From the NCBI GenBank assembly GCA_903844735.1, contig CAIMUX010000131.1, forward strand, positions 1 through 64,000: DNA of 64,000 nucleotides. Direction: 5' to 3'. Shown piece after piece: positions 1 to 8,000 of this stretch (position 1 is the first letter of the stretch; every line of letters begins with the position of its first letter). The position numbers and the translations under genes were made by a program. This DNA is from Candidatus Eiseniibacteriota bacterium. Its GTDB lineage: Bacteria > Eisenbacteria > RBG-16-71-46 > CAIMUX01. The notes beneath the pieces were generated by a model that saw only the letters and a list, made by a program, of their open reading frames with translations, searched no databases and was not told where the DNA came from.

Positions 1-1106
1 CCCGTGCAGTCCGCCAGCTTCGTCACCGCGCAGGTACCGAGCGGATCGCAGCAGGACCCGTCCGGCTGGATGCAGGTGTTGGGCTCGCAGATGCCGTTCT
101 CGGTCCAGGTCACGGTGCAATTCGCTGCCGTCGTCACCGTGCACGTGCCGTCCAGCGCGCAGCAGGAACCGATCGGCGCAGCGCACGTAGTCGGCTCGCA
201 GACGCCGCCCTCGGTCCAAGCACCGGCGCAGTCCGCCTGAAGGACAAACGTGCAGACGCCGCTGATGCAGCAGGTACCGAGCTGCGGGCACGGATTGACG
301 GCGCAGGTCGTGCCGTCACCCTGGTACACGCCACCGGCCAAGAGGCAGTCGGCCTGCAGCACCACGGAGCAGGTTCCGTCGGCGGCGCAGCACGCGCCGG
401 TGACGGGGGCCGAACAGATGACCTCTTCCCATGACGTGCCGATGCGGAGTCCGTCGATGAGCAGGTTCTGTGTGGCAAGATACTGCCGCACTGCGAAGCC
501 GATGGCGCTCTTGCCCGTGAGGGCGGTAAGGCTGGTCTGGACGGGAGCCGGCTCAACGCAGGGCGTAAGCGACGGATCCACCCACAGATAGGCCCAACCC
601 GTCGTGAAATCGTACTTGACCACGACGAGGTGCGTCGTGTTCAGGGCGTAGATTGCGGGGTACGACAAGGGCGCCGTCGACGTGTGGGAGATCCCGAGAT
701 ACATCCCCCCGGTAGCAGGAGCGACGTTCAACCGGGCCCAGAAATCCGTGGCGCTCCCGTTCAGCATGGCGAAGTATCCGGCAGTCGGAGTTACAACGTT
801 CAGCAAGAACGCGTAGTACACGGCGCCTGAAGACTGAACGTAGGGGCGATAGGCATCTTCCCCTGTGTTGTCCAGCCGGGCCGCTTGCCCGATGACCGAC
901 GACGTGGGGTATCCCGTGTAAGCGAGGCCCGGCGCATAGACATCGATCGCCGCCGTGCCGGTGCCGCTGTGGGCGATCCAGCCGTTGCTCGTCAGCAGCG
1001 CGCCGTCCCCATAATCGAAGGTGTCGATGAGCGGCGCAGCCGACGCTCCCGCGGTGAGGCCCATACATGCGCACAGGGCCACCATCACCCATAGCATTTT
1101 TCTCAT
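1..1106 (-). CDS. Secreted Cys-rich repeat protein, C-terminus cut by window edge
   Basis: An open frame runs from ATG at 1106 to the left edge with no stop, about 368 codons, so the C-terminus lies outside the window. AGGAG sits 8 nt before the ATG, and a strong promoter lies about 115 bp upstream. Residues 1-24 form a signal peptide (MRKM, a hydrophobic core, then AGASA). Residues about 25-235 start with an L-I-D-T-F-D-Y-G-D-G segment and look like a beta-sandwich (jelly-roll/LamG-like) domain seen in exported proteins; this is inference. From about residue 245 there are four tandem units of 36-40 residues with the pattern G-x-C-C-x-x-D-G-T-C-x-V-x(3)-A-x-C followed by two more Cys near the unit end, probably disulfide-bonded extracellular modules. 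The function is unknown; a surface or adhesive role is the likeliest guess. Confidence 0.8.
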   Translation of the reverse strand, partial: MRKMLWVMVALCACMGLTAGASAAPLIDTFDYGDGALLTSNGWIAHSGTGTAAIDVYAPGLAYTGYPTSSVIGQAARLDNTGEDAYRPYVQSSGAVYYAFLLNVVTPTAGYFAMLNGSATDFWARLNVAPATGGMYLGISHTSTAPLSYPAIYALNTTHLVVVKYDFTTGWAYLWVDPSLTPCVEPAPVQTSLTALTGKSAIGFAVRQYLATQNLLIDGLRIGTSWEEVICSAPVTGACCAADGTCSVVLQADCLLAGGVYQGDGTTCAVNPCPQLGTCCISGVCTFVLQADCAGAWTEGGVCEPTTCAAPIGSCCALDGTCTVTTAANCTVTWTENGICEPNTCIQPDGSCCDPLGTCAVTKLADCT

Positions 1107-1218
1107 CTGCGGATCTCCTATGGTCAGGACTCCAAGCCCGCCCCAGACAAGGGACAAGGCAACATGGCCGGACGACCTCCTCAACGCGTGAGTCGCCAGC
1201 CGGAAACATCTACCACCT

Positions 1219-1247
1219 ATAGTACCGCAGGGCCACGGCGGTGTCAA
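1219..1247 (-). promoter_or_regulatory. Sigma70-type promoter for the Cys-rich protein gene
   Basis: On the minus strand, TTGACA (1242-1247) is followed by a 17-bp spacer and TACTAT (1219-1224). This is a full consensus -35 and a 5/6 -10. The predicted transcription start is near 1212, giving a 5' leader of about 105 nt before the ATG at 1106. Confidence 0.75.
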
Positions 1248-1310
1248 TTGCGCAAATTCATCGCACATAAAAGAATTCTTTCCGGAATCGGGGGAGGGAA
1301 GACGTGGAAA

Positions 1311-1476
1311 CGGCGTCGGGCTTCGGGCGTCGGACTCCAGGCTTCGGACTTCAGGCCGGAGGGCTTCCGGCCCCAAACGGGCCCAAAAGCTCCTGGTCTG
1401 CCCTCCTGAAACCTGACGTCTGAAGCCCGACGCCTGAAGCCTAGAGCCGATGTCTACATCGAATCTCAGATTCTCC
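1311..1476 (+). repeat. Dispersed intergenic element, copy 1
   Basis: This stretch holds degenerate 7-bp units (GGGCTTC, then its complement GAAGCCC) followed by the 10-mer CGAATCTCAG at 1460-1469. It lies directly upstream of the beta-CASP gene and points towards it. The left ATTCG half of the inverted repeat is degenerate in this copy. The same arrangement occurs at other loci in the window. Confidence 0.6.
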
Positions 1477-1591
1477 CCAGACCCGATACTTGCGCGGGAC
1501 CAGCCCCTCGGTCACGCTGTGCATCCCCGGCGCCGGTATCCGGGCAAGAAACGGCGCGCCGCGACCGACAATTATCTTGGGGAGACCACGG

Positions 1592-3178
1592 ATGCAGATC
1601 ACCTTTCACGGCGCGGCTCGGTCGGTGACCGGCACCCGCCACTTGATCGAGGCCAACGGCTACCGCGTCCTTCTCGATTGCGGGTTGGTGCAGGGAAAGC
1701 GAGACGAGGCCGACCGCGCCAACCGCGACTACCCATTTGACCCTTCTTCGATCAACGCTATAGTCCTGAGCCACGCCCACATCGACCACTCCGGCGCCCT
1801 CCCGGCCCTGGTCAAACACGGCTTCCGCGGGCAGATCCACGCGACGCTCGCCACGGCCGACCTCGCCTCCTACATGCTGCGCGATTCCGCCCACATCCAG
1901 GAGAAGGACGCCGAATTCGCCAACAAGCGGATGGCGAAACGCGGCAACCGCCGGCCCAAGCGCGAGCCGCTCTACACCTTAGCCGACGCCGAGGCAGCCC
2001 TCGCCCGCTTCGCCGGACACGACTACTATCGGTCGTTCCCGGTGGCTCCGGGAATCACCGCCACCTTCCACGACGCTGGACACATCCTCGGCTCCGCCAT
2101 CGTGCGCCTCGACATCACCGAGGACGGGCTGGAGCGCTCGGTCGTATTCAGCGGCGACCTCGGACGGCCGCACCTGCCGATCATCCGCGACCCTGACCGG
2201 GTCGAAGCGGATGACATCCTGATCATGGAGAGCACCTACGGCGACCGCACCCACGACCTGATCGCGAACGCCGCCGACCGGCTGGCGTCTCTGGTGCACA
2301 TCCTCGTGCAGCGCCAGGGTAAGCTCATCATCCCGGCCTTCGCCGTGGGGCGGACCCAGGACATCGTCTATGAGCTGATGCAGCTCTTCCGCGAACGGAA
2401 GATCCCGGACGTCCCCGTCTACGTGGACAGCCCGCTCGCCGTCAACGTCACCGAGGTCTTCTCAAGGCACCCCGAGTGCTACGACGCCGACATCCGCGAG
2501 GTCCTCGCCGGGCCCGGCGATCCGTTCGGACTGCACAGGATGCACTACATTCGCGACGTGCGGGAGTCGATGGCCCTTAACGCCGCACCGGGACCCTGCA
2601 TTGTTATTTCAGCGTCGGGGATGATGGAAGCGGGCCGCATTCTCCACCACCTGCGCAACAGCGTCGAGGATCCGCGCAACGCCATCCTCGTCGTCGGCTT
2701 TCAGGCCGAGAACACCCTCGGCCGCCGCCTCCTGCGCGGTGACAAGGTCGTGAACATCTTCGGCGAGCCGCACCCGGTGCGGGCCGATGTCTTCGTCATG
2801 AACGAGTACTCGGCCCACGCCGACCGTGACGAGCTGCTGGCCTGGTTTCACGCCAATCACGGCACGCCGCGCGAGGTGTTCGTGGTGCATGGGGAGGAGG
2901 AACAGGCGAAGGCCTTCGCCGAACGCCTCACGAAGGAAACGCCCGCACGCGTCCACGTGCCGCTGCTGCACGAGTTCTTCGGACTCGGCGGGCGACATCG
3001 GGAGCAACAAGGCCCGGCTCCGGCGGAGGCGTCGAGCCCTCCGGCGGCGATCCGTGAGAATCCGGCCCGTGAAAAGGCGAGGCGGGGAGGTCTGCGCGCG
3101 GCGCGGGCGCGGCGCATCCCGGCCGAGAAGCCGCGGCAGCCGCGGCGCCACGGTGGGCGAGGCACGCGCCGACGGTAG
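1592..3178 (+). CDS. Beta-CASP MBL-fold RNA exonuclease
   Basis: This is a cytoplasmic metallo-beta-lactamase-fold ribonuclease of the beta-CASP/CPSF-like family, about 528 aa. ATG 1592 is chosen because homology begins at once (MQITFHGAARSVTG); the frame is open further upstream but that part is not family-like. The zinc motif HAHIDH is at residues 61-66, a second His is in HDAGHILGS, an Asp is in FSGDLG, and SGMMEAGR and SAHAD are the typical beta-CASP motifs near the end of the catalytic core. The last 60 residues are Arg/Pro/Ala-rich (AARARRIPAEKPRQPRRHGG), a basic tail that probably binds RNA. Known relatives degrade or process mRNA. The gene stands alone between a dispersed repeat and a convergent tRNA. 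Confidence 0.9.
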   Translation: MQITFHGAARSVTGTRHLIEANGYRVLLDCGLVQGKRDEADRANRDYPFDPSSINAIVLSHAHIDHSGALPALVKHGFRGQIHATLATADLASYMLRDSAHIQEKDAEFANKRMAKRGNRRPKREPLYTLADAEAALARFAGHDYYRSFPVAPGITATFHDAGHILGSAIVRLDITEDGLERSVVFSGDLGRPHLPIIRDPDRVEADDILIMESTYGDRTHDLIANAADRLASLVHILVQRQGKLIIPAFAVGRTQDIVYELMQLFRERKIPDVPVYVDSPLAVNVTEVFSRHPECYDADIREVLAGPGDPFGLHRMHYIRDVRESMALNAAPGPCIVISASGMMEAGRILHHLRNSVEDPRNAILVVGFQAENTLGRRLLRGDKVVNIFGEPHPVRADVFVMNEYSAHADRDELLAWFHANHGTPREVFVVHGEEEQAKAFAERLTKETPARVHVPLLHEFFGLGGRHREQQGPAPAEASSPPAAIRENPAREKARRGGLRAARARRIPAEKPRQPRRHGGRGTRRR

Positions 3179-3235
3179 TGGATAACGGAAGGTACTGAGT
3201 AGCTACTAAGCTAGCCGGTAGGTAGTGAAAGGTAT

Positions 3236-3310
3236 TGGTAGCGCTACGGGGAATCGAACCCCGGTTTGATGGCTGAGAACCATCCGTCCTGACCCCTAGA
3301 CGATAGCGCC
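3236..3310 (-). tRNA. tRNA-Glu (anticodon CTC), CCA encoded
   Basis: The acceptor stem GGCGCTA/TAGCGCT is closed by a G-U pair. The anticodon stem GATGG/CCATC has loop TTCTCAG, giving anticodon CTC for GAG codons. The T-arm carries GTTCGAT. The discriminator is A, followed by a genomically encoded CCA (3236-3238). Confidence 0.95.
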
Positions 3311-3344
3311 ACATAGTGACCCAAAGCTCGGCCCCAGTACAGGC

Positions 3345-3374
3345 ATTCTAGGAGAGACTCGCCGGACTTGGCAA
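3345..3374 (-). promoter_or_regulatory. Promoter of tRNA-Glu, inside the 3' end of the neighbouring gene
   Basis: TTGCCA (3369-3374), an 18-bp spacer and TAGAAT (3345-3350) read on the minus strand. Initiation is expected near 3338, some 28 nt before the tRNA 5' end. The element overlaps the last codons and stop of the unknown gene that ends at 3348. Confidence 0.6.
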
Positions 3375-4817
3375 GCCCCCTTCTTCGTTATCCCGCGGCC
3401 AAATGGTTAGGGCCACAGAAGCCGCCCAGAGATGCACCCACCGAAACGGAGAGCGCGAGGCGCCATAGGCCTCGGAAAGGGTCCGCACCAGCCGGATCGA
3501 CTGCCCCCCCACCCGCTCCAGTCCGCAAGCCAGCGGGACCAGCACCCCATCGAGCGCCCCGGCCTGCTTCCCCGTTTCCAGCCAGGCGGAGAGGGCCGGA
3601 AGGAGCCCGTTGGGCCGGCCGGAGACCACCATCGCCGCCCACTCAGGCGGGGGCGTCCCGTCCGTTCCCTCGGAGGAGGCGGCGAGCGATTCGCGCAGGC
3701 GCGACGCGGGCGACAGCCACCACGCGGCGTCCGGATCGCGAGACTCCAAGCGCAGGTCGCGCGCCGGTTCGACCCAGGCCGCCAGGAGGAGTCCGAGGAT
3801 CCGCTGTCCGGGTGTGCCGAGACGCACCAGACGGCAGAGGGCGTTCACGCCGATGACCACGCGCACCGCGCGATCGAACGCCTCCACCCCTGCCTTCGGC
3901 TCCCGACGGCGGAGTATCTCCTGCAGGACCAGCAGCGTGGCGGCCGTGGAAACAACATCAGCCGCGTCCTCCAGCGGCAGACCGGCCGCCAGCGCGGTGC
4001 CGATGCGTTCCGTTCGATCCTCCGGACCCGCCTCCGCCCAATCCCTTGCTTCGGCGAGGAAACCCTCCGCGTCGCGCTCGCCGAGGGCGGACTGCCCCGG
4101 TGGCCGGCGGCGCGCCAGCCGGTGGAGGTCGCGAATCTCCGTCAGGTCGCGGCAACGTTGGTAGTCGGAGCGATTCCAATTGCCCGCAGCCTGGTGCCGC
4201 ACCGCGGGCCGCAGGAGGACCGGCGCGTGCTCCCAGCCTAGTGCTTGCAACAGGGAAACCGCCTCGACAACGCCGGCCACGCGTTCGGCGCTCACGGCCA
4301 CGCCCTCCAGACCGGAAGAGAGCAGCAGGTCGATGACCTGTTCCTTTTCCATGTTCTGCACCAGCCAGGCGAAACGATGGTCGGCCCAGTCGGCCTCGCC
4401 GGCGCGCACCGCCTCTAGGAACGAGAATAGCGTCCCCTCGCGCCCCTCGCCCGGCACCCCGCTGCAGCGAAGGAGTCGAAAGGGACCGAACCCGGGATCG
4501 TGAATCTCGCGGTTCACCAGACGGAGCGCATAGGAAAGCAGCGCCCTCCCTTCGTCGGGCGAGCGACCCTGCTGAAGAGCACGGGCGGCCGCCAGCACGG
4601 GGATCCCGCGCGGCATCCGACGGACACCGTCGTGTCGCGTGGAGCGGGCGGCAGCGAGAGCACCGACGCGAATCCAACCGTCCCACGCCCCGGGGGCGAC
4701 TTTCGACAGCCTGCGGGCCAGTTCCCGGGGGAAATCCTCTGGGAGCGTCTGTTCGATCCAGCGAACGGTCTTCTCGTGCGGTCCAAAATCGAGATCCTGC
4801 GATCGGGCTGCGCTCAT
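3348..4817 (-). CDS. Conserved-looking hypothetical protein, helical
   Basis: A 489-residue protein with no signal peptide, no membrane segment and no motif that I recognise. It is rich in Leu, Ala and Arg and reads as stacked amphipathic helices, for example LARRLSKVAPGAWDGW and LSYALRLVNREIHDPGFG, so a helical-repeat scaffold is possible. ATG 4817 is preferred; the frame could also open at TTG 4838, but that codon lies in the T-tract of the tRNA-Gln terminator. The gene sits between two tRNAs on the same strand. GC3 is high and the frame is clean, so it is a real gene. I cannot assign a function. Confidence 0.75.
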   Translation of the reverse strand: MSAARSQDLDFGPHEKTVRWIEQTLPEDFPRELARRLSKVAPGAWDGWIRVGALAAARSTRHDGVRRMPRGIPVLAAARALQQGRSPDEGRALLSYALRLVNREIHDPGFGPFRLLRCSGVPGEGREGTLFSFLEAVRAGEADWADHRFAWLVQNMEKEQVIDLLLSSGLEGVAVSAERVAGVVEAVSLLQALGWEHAPVLLRPAVRHQAAGNWNRSDYQRCRDLTEIRDLHRLARRRPPGQSALGERDAEGFLAEARDWAEAGPEDRTERIGTALAAGLPLEDAADVVSTAATLLVLQEILRRREPKAGVEAFDRAVRVVIGVNALCRLVRLGTPGQRILGLLLAAWVEPARDLRLESRDPDAAWWLSPASRLRESLAASSEGTDGTPPPEWAAMVVSGRPNGLLPALSAWLETGKQAGALDGVLVPLACGLERVGGQSIRLVRTLSEAYGASRSPFRWVHLWAASVALTIWPRDNEEGGLPSPASLS

Positions 4818-4836
4818 CCACCCCACCCTTCGCGAC

Positions 4837-4867
4837 AAGAAAAGCCCCCGGGCGAGCGCCCAGGGGC
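4837..4867 (-). terminator. Intrinsic terminator of tRNA-Gln
   Basis: On the minus strand GCCCCTGGGC, loop GCTC, then GCCCGGGGGC forms a 10-bp stem with one wobble, followed by TTTTCTT. It starts 11 nt after the encoded CCA of tRNA-Gln and ends 20 nt before the next ATG. Confidence 0.8.
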
Positions 4868-4877
4868 CGGAATTTCA

Positions 4878-4951
4878 TGGCTGGGGAGCAGGGACTCGAA
4901 CCCCGGTTCCATGATCCAGAGTCATGTGTCCTACCGCTGGACGACTCCCCA
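4878..4951 (-). tRNA. tRNA-Gln (anticodon CTG), CCA encoded
   Basis: The acceptor stem is TGGGGAG/CTCCCCA. The anticodon stem CATGA/TCATG has loop CTCTGGA, giving anticodon CTG for CAG codons. The T-loop is GTTCGAG, the discriminator is G, and CCA is encoded at 4878-4880. Confidence 0.95.
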
Positions 4952-4970
4952 GCAACAACAAGGTATCAGT

Positions 4971-5000
4971 ACTCTACGAGGACCACCCCGACCAGTTCAA
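4971..5000 (-). promoter_or_regulatory. Promoter of tRNA-Gln
   Basis: TTGAAC (4995-5000), an 18-bp spacer and TAGAGT (4971-4976) on the minus strand, about 20 bp from the tRNA 5' end. Upstream of it (5015-5024) lies one copy of the dispersed 10-mer CGAATCTCAG, just after the stop of the C25 protease gene. Confidence 0.6.
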
Positions 5001-5035
5001 CCTGTTTTTCGGAACTGAGATTCGGAGTCGTTACT

Positions 5036-8000
5036 CTATTTCAACAAGACCACCTTCTGCACCGCAGGCCCTTGCCCCTCAGCCGCCGCCCGCACGAAGA
5101 ACACGCCCGAACCCACCGAGTGGCCGTCATCGTCGGTCCCATCCCAGATCGTTTCCACCGTTCCGGGACCCGCACCACCCTTCAGCAGCCGGCGAACGGT
5201 TCGCCCGGACGGATCTACCACCCGCAAGTCGCAGATGGCGGCGCGCGGCAGGTCGAGCCTGATCACGGTGTGCGGATTGAACGGGTTGGGACGGGGAGAA
5301 TGGAGACGAAACGTCAGCGGGGACCCCACCGTGACCACCGTCTCGCCGCTCTGCCGGACCTGGCCGGCGAAGTCGAGGGCATCAATCCGGTAGCGCCAGG
5401 TGCCCGAAGGCGGCTCGTCGGTCAACGTGAACGAGCCCGGCTCGCCCATCAACTCCTCCGCAGGCCGATCACTCAAGGTCATCCACTCGCCGCCCGGTTC
5501 AGCCGCCCGCAGAAGGACGAAGGAACGTACGTCGATATCGGTCCGCCAGCGCAGCGTGATCACGCCGGCGCTGACTTCGGCCTCGAGCGCCACGACCTGC
5601 ACCGGGGTCGGACCCGGCGGCAGCGCGACCGACCCGGTGTTTCGTGAGTCGTGGCGGAAGGCGGGCCAGGGGTTCGCCACTCGGTCCTCCGCGTCGAAGG
5701 GGCAGGTATTGAAGTCGAGGACCCGCATCTCCTGCACTTTCTCTGCCTGGATGACCAGGTTTTGGAAGCCGTTGCGGTCGACGTCCCAGGCGGCCAGTCC
5801 GATGCCGACCTTCCCGCCCGGCACGGTGAACGGGAAGCCGTTCATGCCCTTGCCACCCTTGCGGAGGGCATAGACTCTCCCGGTGTTGTCACCGATCACG
5901 ATCTCGGGAAGTCGCTTTCCGTAGGTGGGGTCGACGACGCCGTCAAGATCGGCAAGGATCGGGCAGCCAAGTCGAGCCGTCAACGGCGCCACCTGCTTGT
6001 ACCGATTGCTCGTGCTCTCGATGAAGCCTGGCAGAGCCTCGGCCGTGCGGCCGTCGACGACATACAGGGCCCCCCCGCCCCCGGCCACGGCGATGTCAAG
6101 ATCGCCGTCACCGTCGATATCACCGACCGCCGGCGACGAGGTGAGCGGCCCCTCCGGGAGCTGCGACACAAGCGCCATGGTCCAGACCAGCTTGTCCGCG
6201 AAACTCGTCCACGGGTCGAAGACCCACAGACGCGACTTGGTGGTGATGATGATGTCCGGCTTGCCGTCCGGCGGGCCGCCCGGCAGGGTGTGGTTGTCCA
6301 CCACCTTGGAGGTCACATCGGCGATGGCCGGCGAGGCGCTGCTGGACTGGCCCGTCGCTCCCCCCAGCGCAGTCTTGTACAAGAACGGGAAGCCGGGCAC
6401 GTTGGTGCCGTATTCGGGCGAACCCCCGGGACTGCTTTCCACCGCATTGATGACGTACAGCATGCAGTAGGCGTCGTCCTGCGAGTTCGTCGTGAAGACG
6501 ATTTCGTCGCGCCCATCGACGTCGAGATTGGCCAAGGCCACGCTGCAATACTGGTAGGCGTTCGCGCCGGTGTCCGGACCCGGGAGGGAGCGGAGCTTCC
6601 CGTCGGGTTTGTCCGCAAAGGGTGTGCCGTCGTGGTTGTACGCGAAGAGCACCTTCCCGCAGAGGAAGACGATCTCCATCTCCGGATCGTCGTCGATGTT
6701 CCCGATGGCAGGGGCGCCGATAGCAGGGCGATTGGTCACGACCTTCTGCCACAGCAGCCGCCCGAGGTGGTCATAGACGCAGAGCGCGGAGGGCGGATTG
6801 TTTCCCCCTTCCATGTTGTTCGACGCCAGGGCGATCACTTCCGGCAGACCGTCGCCGTTGATGTCGGCCACCGCGCACTTGCCGTTGAAATTCTGCCCGT
6901 CCGCCACCCTGGTCAAGACGCCGCGGGTCGAGGGAATCGCATCGCCGTCGTAGTAGTCGTCGCCCTTGGCGCCGAAACAGTAGACGGCGTTGGAGAGGAA
7001 CAGAACTTCGTTTTCCCCCCAGCCATTCAGGTTTTCGATGGTGGGACAGGCGTCCCGCGACTCATCCACCGCCACCGGCCAGCCGGCCAGGACCCCGGGC
7101 GAGGAACTGGCCTCCGCGGGCTCGGTGCGCGGCCCCTCGATCCCGGACTCATCGATCACCGCCACCTGGTACCAGTAGCGTTGCATGTCGGGCAGCCCCT
7201 CGTCCTTGACGTAACGGGTCGCCTTGACGAACCCCGGAGCGAGCCGCTGGAAATCCCCATCCAGGCTATCGGCCCGGTAGACCCGGTAGCCCCAGACGTA
7301 CGGAGTGTTGTTAGGCTTGACCCAGGAGAGGCTCACGGAATTCGGCTCGCCAAGGGACTGGAGCGCCAAGGGGACCGTGGTCGGAACCCGTGACAGCCGG
7401 AGCAGCCGCGTCCAAATGCGCTGAGGCTCGACCCCGGTCGTGTCCTCGATGATGAGATTCAACTGGAAACCTGACGACACCCGCACTCGAAACAGCATGG
7501 TATCGCTGAACGCGGAGGCACCCGGCTCCAGCGGTGGAAACCCCGCGACGGAGTCGATCATGACGGCCGATCCAGCCCCCGGTACCCCTTCGAGCCGCGC
7601 CCGAAGCCGGCCCCAACTACCGCTCCCCTGGTTGTAGAGCTCGACACACAGGGACATGGTTTCACCGATGTTCGGAATGCTGTCGGCATGGCCACCCGGA
7701 GGCAGCACTGTCTCCCACCGCACGGTGTGGATCAGCTCGAAATCGGGCCGGTCGACTTCCGGCACGATGCGCTGCGTGTGGATCACGCCGTCTGCCTGCC
7801 ACTCGATGACGAGCGGGAGCACCAAACGGTCCGCCGTCTCCAAAGGAGCGAGGCCGGATTCACTGACCGTCAGCAGGAAAGCGCGAGCGCTGTCCCCTGA
7901 AGCGCCCGCCGCCAGATTCCCGATCGTCTCCGTGCTGTCGGTGAGGACAACCCGGAACGCCGGCACCGCTTCCACACGGCGCAGTCGCGCCGTGACACCG

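Noticed and set aside
5651-7393. A 580-codon plus-strand frame antisense to the C25 protease.
   Set aside because: The minus strand encodes an uninterrupted, domain-rich protein; the plus frame has no recognisable content.
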